This document shows positions 33,760 through 43,008 of a DNA stretch of 64,000 nt, piece after piece. Location: NCBI GenBank assembly GCA_028277795.1, contig JANQFP010000157.1, positions 1-64,000 on the forward strand, in the 5' to 3' direction. The position numbers and the translations under genes are program-made. The first letter of the stretch is position 1; the number at the start of each line of letters is the position of its first letter. The DNA is from Rhodospirillales bacterium. Lineage in GTDB: Bacteria > Pseudomonadota > Alphaproteobacteria > Rhodospirillales > JANQFP01. The notes beneath the pieces were generated by a model. It was not told the DNA's origin. It saw only the letters and a program-made list of their open reading frames with translations, and made no database searches.

Positions 33760-35326
33760 CAGGTGCCCGCTGCTGCGGCTGCTGTTGCTGCTGCTGCTGG
33801 GCCTGCCCGAGCTGCGCCAGGTCGACCCCGTTGATCAACGTCTGCCCCGCTTCCGTGAGCTGGATGCGGTAGCGCATCACCGGGTTGGCGGCGTCCTTGC
33901 CGCTGGGTTTCCCCAGGGCCTGCAGGATGGCGAGGATGGCCACGGCCGGGCTCTGCTGGGCTTCGGGCCGCTGCACCACCGCCTGGAAGGTGGGCACCAG
34001 CCCGTGGATTTCCAGATCGACCGTGCCGACGGCCGGCACCGCCCCGCCTCCCGGACGGACGGCCAGGGACCCGGCTGCCCGCGAGGCCAGGGACGGGGTC
34101 TTGAGCTGGAGGGTCTTGATGGCGAGGCGCAGGTCCGACTGCTCCAGGGCCGCCTTGAACTCCGCGGCGAGGGCATCGTCGTTGGGTGCCGTCGGCATGG
34201 GAGCGCCGGTCTGAGCCGCCTTGAACGTCTGCTCCAGTTGTTGCCCGGCCGCCGCCCCGATGGTCTTGAACAGGGCCTTGAGCGGGAAGTTGGCGACGCT
34301 CAGATCGAGGCGCACGGCGCGGGGGTCCAGCTCGGGCGTCGCTTGGAACAGCGGCGTGATCAGCCCGTCGTGGCCATAGCGCAGACCGATCTCGGACCGG
34401 TCGCCGTCGGTCGGCGCGAACCGGGTGCCGAGGGACAGCCGATCGATGCGCACCTGCTCGGCGCCCAACTCGTCGACCGCCCGCACGTCGTTGAGGGTGA
34501 GGTCGAAGGCCATGACGCCGAAGGCCGTGAACATCTCGGTGTAGAGGGCTTCGATCGCCGCCCCCACCTCCGCCGGGTCCGCGTTCTCGGCACCCATCGC
34601 CTGGTTGGCCCGCCGCGTCAGGGCGGCGAAGCGGACCATGTCCATGTCCTTGAGCGAAGAGGTCGAGCGCAGTCCGCCCATGCGGAACCGCTCCCCACCA
34701 TCCGGCCCGACGGCCTCGACCTTGCCGACGTGGAACAAGGCGGCGATGTTGTAGGTGTCGGTGGCGCCCTCCTTCGTGCTGTCCACCTGGACCTTCAGTT
34801 CGTCCATATGCAGACGGCTCTTCTCCCCCGGCACCGTGGCGGTCACGTCGCGAAAGGCGTACACGGCGTCGGTGATCAGGGCCAGCTCGCGGTCCATAAT
34901 GCCTTCGACGGTGTGATCGCCGATGACGATGTCGGCGGCGAAGGGCTCATTGGCCTCGCCGACGGCTGAGAACCGCCAGCGGTCGGGGAACCGTGCCACC
35001 ATGCGGAGGCGCTTGTCGTCGAGCGGCATCACGCGGGCGGTCACGTCGCCGACGACCAGCCCCTGGCCGGCGCCATCGGAAACGGAGAACCCGGGCAGGG
35101 TGAGCACATAGGCGTTGTCGACGATATCGACCTTGGCCGGGGCGGTGAGTCGCGGGCGCATCTCCTGATCGGCCTGCATCTGCGCCTGCACGGTCCAGGC
35201 GGCAAACACCTGCTGGACCTCCTCGAGGATGGCCTGCCGCTCCTCCTCCGTCGGTTGCTGGGCCGGGGCGGCGGTGGCGACGAGCAGGGCGAGGCCCAGG
35301 GCCCCGAGACGTGACAACATCTTCAT
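33722..35326 (-). CDS. Exported hypothetical protein with polyglutamine tail
   Basis: A 534-residue protein with a clear signal peptide (MKMLSRLGALGLALLVATAA, then a PAQQ cleavage region). The body is beta-rich with repeating descriptions of charged and hydrophobic strands, vaguely like DUF945-type periplasmic proteins, but I cannot assign it. The C-terminus carries a glutamine run (QAQQQQQQQPQQ) from a CTG/CAG-rich tract at about 33773-33815, then a proline-rich end. Likely periplasmic. Its position between two flagellin-modification genes may be incidental. Confidence 0.75.
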   Translation of the reverse strand: MKMLSRLGALGLALLVATAAPAQQPTEEERQAILEEVQQVFAAWTVQAQMQADQEMRPRLTAPAKVDIVDNAYVLTLPGFSVSDGAGQGLVVGDVTARVMPLDDKRLRMVARFPDRWRFSAVGEANEPFAADIVIGDHTVEGIMDRELALITDAVYAFRDVTATVPGEKSRLHMDELKVQVDSTKEGATDTYNIAALFHVGKVEAVGPDGGERFRMGGLRSTSSLKDMDMVRFAALTRRANQAMGAENADPAEVGAAIEALYTEMFTAFGVMAFDLTLNDVRAVDELGAEQVRIDRLSLGTRFAPTDGDRSEIGLRYGHDGLITPLFQATPELDPRAVRLDLSVANFPLKALFKTIGAAAGQQLEQTFKAAQTGAPMPTAPNDDALAAEFKAALEQSDLRLAIKTLQLKTPSLASRAAGSLAVRPGGGAVPAVGTVDLEIHGLVPTFQAVVQRPEAQQSPAVAILAILQALGKPSGKDAANPVMRYRIQLTEAGQTLINGVDLAQLGQAQQQQQQQPQQRAPANRPPVPPLQGQ

Positions 35327-35456
35327 GAGACTGGCCGTTTTCCGTTGGCGATTGGCGGGCGCCGCGACGAGACGGTCGGCAAAGTCGCAAATCCGGGGGA
35401 CGCGAACAACCAAAAAAAAGCAAACGGCCACGCCCCGGGTGGCCGGCGACCGCGGC

Positions 35457-37403
35457 TCAATCGGCCGGGCGTGGCGTGTTGACGGCGGCGTCCGCGGACA
35501 GGGTGCCGAACTTGGCCTTGGCGTCTTCGCGCAGGCGCTCCAGGCAGTCGAGCAGCTCCTCGCGCATGATCTCGGCGACCTCGTCATACCGATCCAGATC
35601 CATGACCCGGTTCAGGTAGTACTCGTTGGCGGTGAGGATCTGCAGAATGGTGCCGCGAAACACCATGGCCATGGCCATCAGCTCCGTCGTGTCGGCGAGC
35701 AGGCGGAAGGCATCGACCAGGTAGGTCTTGTCCTTGAAGTCCTCGACCTCGGTGAACAGGGTCACCGTGGCGTCCATGAAGGTGTCGATGTCCTCGACGA
35801 TGGTGTCGTCGGACCACTTGGCGTCGAATTCCTCGGCCGTGTAGATGGGGAAGCTCTCGATGATGGCGCGCACCGTCTCCGCCTTGCCGCCCTCGACCTC
35901 GGGCAGCTTGACGGACCGCGCGTGCTTGGCCAGGGTGCCGCCGATCAGGGCGCCGTCGCTGCAGTTGAAATAGGACCGTCCGCGGGCGTGCTGGCTGATG
36001 GCCCGTTCCAGGCTGTCGCGGGTCCAGTAGAGGTCGGTCGAGGTGTTCACGATGCCGCCGAAATTCCCCGGCACCTGCCAGTTGAAGGGCTTGACGTCGA
36101 ACACGGCCCCCTCGGTGTAGTGGTAGGCTTCCTTGGAGTGGTGACGGTCGGTCCCCTTGGCCCCCATGTCCGTGCCGAACAGATAGAACTCGCGGAAGCC
36201 CACCTCCTGGGCGAACGACAGGCCGGCGTTGACCACCGTCGGATTGGGGTTCTCCAGGCACGAGCGGTCGTCGTCGCACCAGATCTTGAAGGGGCTCAGA
36301 GACGCCCGGTAGTAGTAGACGATGTTGTCGAAGAACTGCAGGATCGACGACTCCACGGTGGTCGACGTGATCAGGCAGATGGGAGACAGGTCGAACTCCT
36401 GGAAGACCTGTTCGACCAGCGCGTAGACCTTGATGTTCTCCAGCTCGATATGGAAGTCGGGGACGATGCCCTCGGCCAGCAGGGGCCGGAGAGCCGAGCC
36501 GCAGGAGATGACGACCGCCGTGTCGGCGTTGGCCTTGATGTGGCCCATGGTCTTGTCGAGGGAGGGACCGCTCCCGACGATCAGGGCGGGCAGGGGCTGT
36601 TGCGGCCGTTCGGGCCGCACGTAAAGGCGCGACGTGCCGCTGTACAGGTTGGCGTGGTTGTTGCGGATCATGATGACTTCGTCGTCGTAGAAGCCGAGGC
36701 CCGCCACCACCAGGAACGCGTCCTTGAGCAGAAACGCCCTGGTCTGTTCGAACAGCGGGCTGTTGTAGTGGGTGAACAGATAGGTGCCGTCGAGGGAGGA
36801 CGGGTTGGTTCCGCGCAAGTGGTTGCGCAGGTTCATGTTGAGGGCCAGTGGGTCCTGGCCGAGGAAGAAGCGGGTCCGGCATCCGCGCTCCTTCAGCCTC
36901 TCCAGTAGGGCCGCCCAGTCGAAGACCTCCAGCGAGTGATAGATGAGCTCCAGGTTGGGCTCGACCAGGAACAGGGCCTGGCACCCGGTCTCGTCGACCA
37001 GTTCGTCGAGGTGCCGTCCCAGCCCCACGCCGAACACCAGCACGAAGAACGCTTTGCGGGTTTGCTGCACCTGCCCGAACGTCACCTCGGCCTCGGTGGC
37101 GCGTTTGAGCACGTTGTGCAGGACGCGCGCCCCGACGTCGTCCAAGCTGGTCGGTTGCAGGATCTGCAGGGAAAAGCGGCTGGGCGATCTCCAGAAGCCC
37201 TCCAGCTGCCGGGCCACGTGCTCGTCCAGGGGCTGCCCGTAGAAGGGCGTCCCTTCCAGCATCACGTCCGGGTTGCCCTCGTCGTCGAACACCAGTTCGG
37301 TGCGGGGGACGTAGGCCTCCAGGTTCGCCGTCAGGTCCGGGTGGTGCTCCCTCAACACCTCCAGGTTGGCTTCCTTCCGTTGTGCGCGTTCGTCCGGTTC
37401 CAT
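35457..37403 (-). CDS. Maf-family (DUF115) flagellin glycosyltransferase
   Basis: A 648-residue protein of the motility-associated factor family. The central DUF115/MptE-like domain includes ALIVGSGPSLDKTMGHIKAN, ISCGSALRPLLAEGIVPDFH and YLFGTDMGAKGTDRHHSKEA. Family members transfer nonulosonic acids such as pseudaminic or legionaminic acid onto flagellin Ser/Thr; a Magnetospirillum Maf has a known structure of this type. The sugar-synthesis genes are not in this window. Start set at ATG 37403; an in-frame GTG at 37418 adds five residues. Divergent from the flagellin-like gene at 37595. Confidence 0.9.
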   Translation of the reverse strand: MEPDERAQRKEANLEVLREHHPDLTANLEAYVPRTELVFDDEGNPDVMLEGTPFYGQPLDEHVARQLEGFWRSPSRFSLQILQPTSLDDVGARVLHNVLKRATEAEVTFGQVQQTRKAFFVLVFGVGLGRHLDELVDETGCQALFLVEPNLELIYHSLEVFDWAALLERLKERGCRTRFFLGQDPLALNMNLRNHLRGTNPSSLDGTYLFTHYNSPLFEQTRAFLLKDAFLVVAGLGFYDDEVIMIRNNHANLYSGTSRLYVRPERPQQPLPALIVGSGPSLDKTMGHIKANADTAVVISCGSALRPLLAEGIVPDFHIELENIKVYALVEQVFQEFDLSPICLITSTTVESSILQFFDNIVYYYRASLSPFKIWCDDDRSCLENPNPTVVNAGLSFAQEVGFREFYLFGTDMGAKGTDRHHSKEAYHYTEGAVFDVKPFNWQVPGNFGGIVNTSTDLYWTRDSLERAISQHARGRSYFNCSDGALIGGTLAKHARSVKLPEVEGGKAETVRAIIESFPIYTAEEFDAKWSDDTIVEDIDTFMDATVTLFTEVEDFKDKTYLVDAFRLLADTTELMAMAMVFRGTILQILTANEYYLNRVMDLDRYDEVAEIMREELLDCLERLREDAKAKFGTLSADAAVNTPRPAD

Positions 37404-37594
37404 GTCTCGCTGTTCCACGGGCGGTGGGCGGGGTCGGCGGGGGAGTGCGGTGGGAGGCTAACCTACACCGCCCGCCGGCCCGGCGCCAAGGCCGGGTACG
37501 GGCGGCGGCCGGGGGCAAATCCGTCTTCGATTATGGGCACTTCGTGATATACTGGCGGAGACGGGGTAGAAGACCCGCGTGAGGAGTCAGAAAC

Positions 37595-38416
37595 ATGGCT
37601 GAGTTCACCTCCTTCGGCCCGACCCTGGCGGAGTTGGGCGGAGCATTTGCCAAGCCGGCGTTCGAGCTTCGTTTCAATCAGCTCCAGAACACCATCACCC
37701 GCCGCCTCAATGACGAGATCCAGAAGGTCAACGACACCCTCGGCGACCGGGCGACCATCGAGTCCCTGCGCCGGGAGGGCGTGAAGCTGGCCGAGGGCCT
37801 GCCGGTCATCGAGCAGTACGTGGTCCACGTGAAGAACAGCTTCTCCCAGCTCACCGACCTGTACGGCGATGCCCAGGCCCTGTTCGACAGCCTGGGCGAC
37901 GACGACACCGTGACCGCGGACGAGGTCGCCGCCTTCAATGCCCAGCGCGACGTGGTCGTCGAAAAGCTGAACAATCTGTGGCTGTTCGCCCATCCCGACA
38001 TCGAAAACGGCGACGTCGTCATCAACCTCAAGAGCCAGCTCGAGGCCATCGAGGGCCTGACCGCGGTGGCGGGCACCAAGGCCGACAACCAGGCGACCCT
38101 GGACGCGGTGGTCGCATTCCGCGACGACGTCGGGGTGGGCCAGGACGTCACCACCACCACCTTGGGTACGGCGTTCCAGTTGCGCGAGACCATCACCGCC
38201 GATATGAGCGAGGTCCAGGCCGAGCTGCTGGAGATCACGCAGGTCGAGCAGTCGCGGAAGATCCAGGAGCTGGAGGAACTCAAGGAACGCTATGCGACCA
38301 TCCTGTCGGCCATCTCGCTGTCGTTCGAGGTCAACAGCGAGTTCGCCGCCAACGTGGCCAACAGCCTGAAACCCGTCCTCCCGGAACCGGGCTCCGTCCT
38401 CAACCTGTTCACCTGA
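37595..38416 (+). CDS. Unrecognised flagellin-like helical protein
   Basis: A 273-residue acidic, largely helical protein with no signal peptide or membrane segment. N- and C-terminal parts are heptad-rich (FELRFNQLQNTITRRLNDEI; ELEELKERYATILSAISLSF). A less regular centre is followed by a VTTTTLGTAF patch. It ends GSVLNLFT, similar to the flagellin end GILSLFR, which is a feature of filament proteins exported through the flagellar channel. Start ATG 37595 has GAGGAG at 9 nt. It lies between Maf and an OGT-like transferase. It could be a filament-associated or chaperone-like protein; this is a hypothesis from its ends and location. Confidence 0.6.
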   Translation: MAEFTSFGPTLAELGGAFAKPAFELRFNQLQNTITRRLNDEIQKVNDTLGDRATIESLRREGVKLAEGLPVIEQYVVHVKNSFSQLTDLYGDAQALFDSLGDDDTVTADEVAAFNAQRDVVVEKLNNLWLFAHPDIENGDVVINLKSQLEAIEGLTAVAGTKADNQATLDAVVAFRDDVGVGQDVTTTTLGTAFQLRETITADMSEVQAELLEITQVEQSRKIQELEELKERYATILSAISLSFEVNSEFAANVANSLKPVLPEPGSVLNLFT

Positions 38417-38437
38417 CGGCGCCGGAGCGCCGGTCCG

Positions 38438-40384
38438 TTACGCGCGGCGCGCCTCTTCGACGGCGCGGGCGTAGGCGTCCTCCAACGCGCGCGCGAACAG
38501 GCGCGGGTTGAACAGGGCGCTCTCGCGGACGGCGTCGCGCAGGCCCCGCCGCAGGTCGGCCAAGGCCGCGATGTCGGCGGCCAGGTCGCGGGCCGTCTCG
38601 ACCAGATGGTCCGGCGACCGGCCGATCCAGTCCGGGTGCCCGGCCGAACGCAGAAGGCTGGCCCCGGTCTGCGTGATCCGGTCGGGACCTTTCAGGGTCA
38701 GGACGGGGACTCCCATCCACAGGGCGTGGCACAGGTTGAGCCGTCCCGACACGGCGGCGCTGTCGAGGAAGATGTCGACCCGGCCGAAGAACGCGGGATC
38801 CGGCCTGTCCTCGTCCGACGTGTCATGGAACAGCACGCGGTCCACCACGCCTTCGCGGGCGAACAGCTCGATGGTGTGGGAGCGGACCGCCGGGCACATC
38901 TCGCGCACGTTGCCCAAGAGCAGGCGGGAACCGGGCACGGCCTTGAGGACCTGCGCCCACAGGGCCGCGGTGCCCGGCGTCAGCGCGGTCAGCTCGCAGC
39001 GGCCGCCGAAGGTCACGTAGCCTTTGTCGGCCGCCGGCGACGGGCTGATGTCGGGCATGGCGATGAACGGGTCCAGGGCAATGAGGCCGGGCTCGAGCCG
39101 CATCAGTGTCTGCCCCGGTGCCAGGGCGGCCTCGTCGGTGTCCGCCGTCTCCGCGTCGCCAAGCACCATATTGATGCCGGGCGCGTCGATCCCGTAGGGG
39201 TAGCCCAGCCACGCCGCTCGCACCGGTGCCGGCGCCGTGGCCATCAGGATGCAACGCTGCTCCTCCGTCACGCCGCACAGATCGACCAGCACGTCGATGC
39301 CGTCGCCGCGGACGATGGTCGCCACCACCGCATCGTCCAGGTCGTAGATCCGGCGCCACGAGTCCGCCCGGTTCTGCAGTTGGATATTGGCCGAGTCCTC
39401 GGTGATCGACTGCTGATAACCGAAGATCTCGAACCGCCCGCGGTCGTGATTGCGGAGCAGCGAGTCGAAGAACACCGCAACCTCGCCCTCGAAGGCGGCG
39501 TTGCACAGGTAGCCGACACGGATGCGGTCCGTGGGTTCGACGTAGGGCTCTCCGTAGTCGTCGTCTTCCTCTTGCGCGGCGGCCGCGATGCGCCGGTTCA
39601 GTTCGGCGCGGGCCGCCCGGCTGGCATCGCCGCCGTCGGCATCGATGACCGTGGCACCGAGCGCGGCCGCGGCCGCCACCGCCACCGAGTCGCCGTCCAG
39701 CTCCAGGGCCTTGCGGTGACAGGCCAGCGCATGGTCGAAGCGGCCCAATCGATAAAGGGCGTTGCCCAGATAGACGTGTCCGAGGGCGTTTGCCGGGTCC
39801 AAGGCCAGCGCATGACGCAAGGTCGTCTCGGCCTCGTCGAAGGCGTCCAGTTCATGCTGGCAGCGTCCGAGGAGCTGAACGCACGGACCGTGGTCGGCAT
39901 TGATCCGCAGTTCGCGCTCGCAGGCATCGCGGGCGTCTTCGAAGCGCCGGCGGTTGAACTCCACCAGGGCACTCACGTAGTTGCCGGAGGGCGCCGTGTT
40001 GCGCAGGGCGTGGAAGTAGTTGGACAGCTCGGCCGGGACGAACGGCTGAAGGTCGGGATGGCCCTCCAGGGTGGTCGCCAGCTTGGCGAAGTAGAGGCCG
40101 TCGGCCAGCTTGCCCACCTTGGTGAAAAGGACGGCCAGGGCATCGGCGTAGTCGCGGCAGTCCGGGTCCAGGTCGTGGGCCCGGTTGAACAGCTCGATGG
40201 CGCGCCCGACGTCGCCCATGCGGTAGGCCGTCAGCCCGAGGACGAACAGGGCCTCGGCCCGCCCGGGGTCGGCGCGCAGCACGTCCTGGGCGATCTCCAG
40301 GGCGGCCGACTCGTCGTTGGCGGCGAGAAAGCCCAGCGCCTCCCGGATGCGCTCGGTCTGGTCGCTGCTCAGGCGTTCGGTCAT
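38438..40384 (-). CDS. TPR-repeat O-GlcNAc-transferase-like glycosyltransferase (GT41 type)
   Basis: A 648-residue protein. Residues about 1-270 contain TPR repeats (AHDLDPDCRDYADALAVLFT, LGHVYLGNALYRLGRFDHAL). The rest resembles the OGT/SPINDLY catalytic region: RIRVGYLCNAAFEGEVAVFF, VDVLVDLCGVT-like IDVLVDLCG, APVRAAWLGYPYGIDAPGIN, and the final acceptor-loop region HALWMGVPVLTLKG. Such enzymes attach sugars to Ser/Thr of proteins. In a flagellar cluster the likely target is flagellin or hook proteins. It lies 95 bp downstream of flaF on the same strand, so the two may be co-transcribed. Start ATG 40384 has GAGG upstream. Confidence 0.88.
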   Translation of the reverse strand: MTERLSSDQTERIREALGFLAANDESAALEIAQDVLRADPGRAEALFVLGLTAYRMGDVGRAIELFNRAHDLDPDCRDYADALAVLFTKVGKLADGLYFAKLATTLEGHPDLQPFVPAELSNYFHALRNTAPSGNYVSALVEFNRRRFEDARDACERELRINADHGPCVQLLGRCQHELDAFDEAETTLRHALALDPANALGHVYLGNALYRLGRFDHALACHRKALELDGDSVAVAAAAALGATVIDADGGDASRAARAELNRRIAAAAQEEDDDYGEPYVEPTDRIRVGYLCNAAFEGEVAVFFDSLLRNHDRGRFEIFGYQQSITEDSANIQLQNRADSWRRIYDLDDAVVATIVRGDGIDVLVDLCGVTEEQRCILMATAPAPVRAAWLGYPYGIDAPGINMVLGDAETADTDEAALAPGQTLMRLEPGLIALDPFIAMPDISPSPAADKGYVTFGGRCELTALTPGTAALWAQVLKAVPGSRLLLGNVREMCPAVRSHTIELFAREGVVDRVLFHDTSDEDRPDPAFFGRVDIFLDSAAVSGRLNLCHALWMGVPVLTLKGPDRITQTGASLLRSAGHPDWIGRSPDHLVETARDLAADIAALADLRRGLRDAVRESALFNPRLFARALEDAYARAVEEARRA

Positions 40385-40479
40385 CGGAGAAGCCTCATTG
40401 CGGGGCGGCGCACCGGAAGACGGGTCGCCGCCTGCCGACGACGGACCGGGGTGCTGGCGGCGGCCGACATGGGATGCGC

Positions 40480-40971
40480 TCAGGCCTCGGTTTCCACCTT
40501 GGTGATGCCGGGCGGCGGCCCGGGCTCCGGCGCCTTGGGCTCGGGGGGCCGGTCCTGGCCGGCCGGGGGCGCGCTGTCGGACGGGGAATCGAGCAGGCCC
40601 GACGCGATGTTGCGGTTGAGGTCGATGAGGACGCTGAGGGCCTCGGCGGTGGGATTGGCCAGCGCTCCGACCGTGTGCTTGTCGACGAAGTTGCACAGGG
40701 TCAGCATGTTGATGCGCAGGTCCGGAGGCAGGTCCTCGCGCTCGCGCGACACCTCGGCCTGGAAGATGGTCCACAGACGCCAGTTCAGGCGCAGGGCGTC
40801 CTTGCGCAGCTCGCGGGTCGCCTTGTCCGAGTCCTCGCCGTGGGTGATCGCCTGGGCCAGGCGCTTGGCGGCCTCGATCAGCGCCCAGGCCTCGGTCCGC
40901 CGGGGCGACCCCGGCTCCGGGATTCGCTCGTAGCTCTGCACCTTCTTGGTGTAGGGATTGTACGGGGTCAT
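40480..40971 (-). CDS. flaF: Flagellar biosynthesis regulator FlaF
   Basis: A 163-residue protein with the FlaF domain in residues about 1-115 (EAWALIEAAKRLAQAITHGE, LRLNWRLWTIFQAEVSRERE, PPDLRINMLTLCNFVDKHTV). FlaF is needed for flagellin synthesis/secretion in alphaproteobacteria and normally acts against FlbT. No flbT is seen here. The C-terminal 45 residues are proline-rich and probably disordered, unusual for FlaF. Start ATG 40971 with GGAGGG a few bases away; an upstream start at 41019 is less likely. Confidence 0.88.
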   Translation of the reverse strand: MTPYNPYTKKVQSYERIPEPGSPRRTEAWALIEAAKRLAQAITHGEDSDKATRELRKDALRLNWRLWTIFQAEVSREREDLPPDLRINMLTLCNFVDKHTVGALANPTAEALSVLIDLNRNIASGLLDSPSDSAPPAGQDRPPEPKAPEPGPPPGITKVETEA

Positions 40972-41156
40972 GAACCCTCCAATGCTTCGACCGACCGTTC
41001 TGGTGGCGCGGAATCGCACCGCGCCGCACGGTGCGCGGCGGGCGCAATGCTTGATAATGCTAGTTTATGCCCCAGGGGGGCGCAAGGCGATCGTCCGTGG
41101 GACGATGATCGTCGGGGGGCTGTGGCCGGCATGGCGATCGGTCCCGCGTCCGGACG

Positions 41157-42995
41157 TCAGCGGACGAAGTCGACCAGGGTCAGGTCGCGAATGCGGGCCA
41201 GGGCCTGGTACGACGCCTCGAGCGCCCGCGAGTCGTCGAGCAGCCGGGTGATGGCGTCGAGGGTGTCGACGTTCTCCACCTCCGAGATCTGCTGGTCCAG
41301 GAAGCCGATGAACCGCTCGTGGGTCTCGTTGGTCTCGTGGATCAGGAGCTGGTTGAAGCCGATGTCGCGCTGGATCTGCTCGAGGTTGCTGCTGAGTTCG
41401 GTGCCGAACGGCGGCGTTCCCGACGGCGACGTCACCAGCGAGCTGTTGAGCAGGTACAGGGACTCGCCGAGGCGGCTCAGGTTCTGGTCGAGGCCGCCCT
41501 CCGAGCCGAAGGCCCCCTGGGCGATGTGGGCGACGGCGCGGATCGCCTTCTCGAAGGCGGCGTCGGCGGCGTTGATGCCGAAGGAGAACTGACGGTCGTC
41601 GTCGACCCGGTGGGTGAGCGTCAGCTCGTCGCCCTGGTAGTAGGGGGTGGCGGCGATGGTGCCGCCGGCGAGCTGGGTGGTGAAGGTCACCGCGAGGGGA
41701 TCGGCGCCGCCGCTGTCGGTGAGGGCCTCGTTGACGGTGAGGGTGGTGCCGTCGGCCGACACCGAGGCGATGGTCACGTTGCCGTTGTTGGCGGTCGAGC
41801 CGGAGACGGCCACCTGCATGCCGGCGACCAGGCCGGTGAAGAACCCGGCGGGTCCGACGATGGTGTCGCTGTTGGGGGCGTTGTCGTTGAAGGTGATCTG
41901 CCCGGCGCCGCTGGTGCTGGAGAAGAACGGGGCGCCCACCGTGCCTTCGTCGGTGAACCGCTTCTCGGTGATGGTCAGCACGCCGCCGGCGTTGGCGGCC
42001 ACCGTGTAGCTGCCGTCGTTGTCGGTCGACCCGGCAATGGTGATGATCTCGCCCACGTTGATGTTGGCCACCGCGGCGGGCGTGGCGGCGGTGATGGTGT
42101 TGGCCGCCCGGTTGAAGGTGAGGGTGCCGAAGTCGCCGAAGTCCAGGACGTTGCCGTTGATGTCGGTGAGGGTGGGGGCCGCGGTCGGCCCCTCGTCGGT
42201 GAGCTGCTCGGTGCGGATGTCCAACGTGGTGCCGCCGCCGCCGATCGCCTCCACGGTGTAGGTGCCGTTGTTGTTGTTGGTGCCGGTGATGGTGATGGTG
42301 GCGCCCACGGTGACGTTGGTGAACTGGGCGTTGCTGGCGGTCACCCGGCTGGTGCCGGTGCCGGTGCCGTCGCGCTCGAAGGTCAGCCAGTCGGTGCGCT
42401 GGGTGCTGACGTCGCGGTTGAAGGAGAAGTCCTCCAGGTGGGCGTCCCGCGTGGTCGGGACCAGCACCCGGGCGCCGTCGAACTTGGCCTGGAAGGCGGC
42501 CAGGGTGGTCAGGCCCAGGTCCACCGGCTCGGTGGTGGCGCGGCCGCCGGCGAACAGGTAGCGCCCGTCCACCTCGATGTTGAGGTAGTTCTCCATGTCC
42601 TTCAGGGTGCTGAAGGCGAGGTCCTGGAGGTCCTTGACGCTCTGCTGGTCCCGCACGCCGCGCTGCTCGAAATCGACCAGCGACCGCTTGAACTCCTTCA
42701 GCGACTTTTCGATCCCGGCCTGCAGCTCGCCACTGTCGGTGGCGCGCGTGGCGATGGCGGTGTTGACCAGATCGAGGCGGATGTTGAAGGCGTCGTTGTT
42801 GCGCACGTAGCGCTCGAGCTGCGTCTTGGTGTTCTCCAGGTTGACCAGGCGCTGGGACTCCAGGGCGATGCCGCTGTAGGTCTGGGAGACCTTCTCGCTG
42901 GACACCTGGACCTCGGTCTCGTTGAGCCGCTGCTGGGTGCGCAGCAGGAAGCCGACGAGCTGGTTGTTGGCGGCCAGGTTGGTGATGCGGGTCAC
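41157..42995 (-). CDS. flgL: Flagellar hook-filament junction protein FlgL
   Basis: A 612-residue protein, about twice the usual FlgL length. Conserved ends are flagellin-like: N-terminal TRITNLAANNQLVGFLLRTQ and C-terminal RLLDDSRALEASYQALARIR. The middle contains three related beta-rich units (ITITGTNNNNGTYTVEAIGG; ITIAGSTDNDGSYTVAANAG; VAVSGSTANNGNVTIASVSA) each followed by a (L/F)TDEG or LTDSGG segment. These form an enlarged surface domain. Start is GTG 42995 with GAGGAGGG upstream. It follows flgK by 13 bp. FlgL joins hook-associated FlgK to the filament. Confidence 0.9.
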   Translation of the reverse strand: MTRITNLAANNQLVGFLLRTQQRLNETEVQVSSEKVSQTYSGIALESQRLVNLENTKTQLERYVRNNDAFNIRLDLVNTAIATRATDSGELQAGIEKSLKEFKRSLVDFEQRGVRDQQSVKDLQDLAFSTLKDMENYLNIEVDGRYLFAGGRATTEPVDLGLTTLAAFQAKFDGARVLVPTTRDAHLEDFSFNRDVSTQRTDWLTFERDGTGTGTSRVTASNAQFTNVTVGATITITGTNNNNGTYTVEAIGGGGTTLDIRTEQLTDEGPTAAPTLTDINGNVLDFGDFGTLTFNRAANTITAATPAAVANINVGEIITIAGSTDNDGSYTVAANAGGVLTITEKRFTDEGTVGAPFFSSTSGAGQITFNDNAPNSDTIVGPAGFFTGLVAGMQVAVSGSTANNGNVTIASVSADGTTLTVNEALTDSGGADPLAVTFTTQLAGGTIAATPYYQGDELTLTHRVDDDRQFSFGINAADAAFEKAIRAVAHIAQGAFGSEGGLDQNLSRLGESLYLLNSSLVTSPSGTPPFGTELSSNLEQIQRDIGFNQLLIHETNETHERFIGFLDQQISEVENVDTLDAITRLLDDSRALEASYQALARIRDLTLVDFVR

Positions 42996-43008
42996 GGCGG
43001 GTCCCTCC

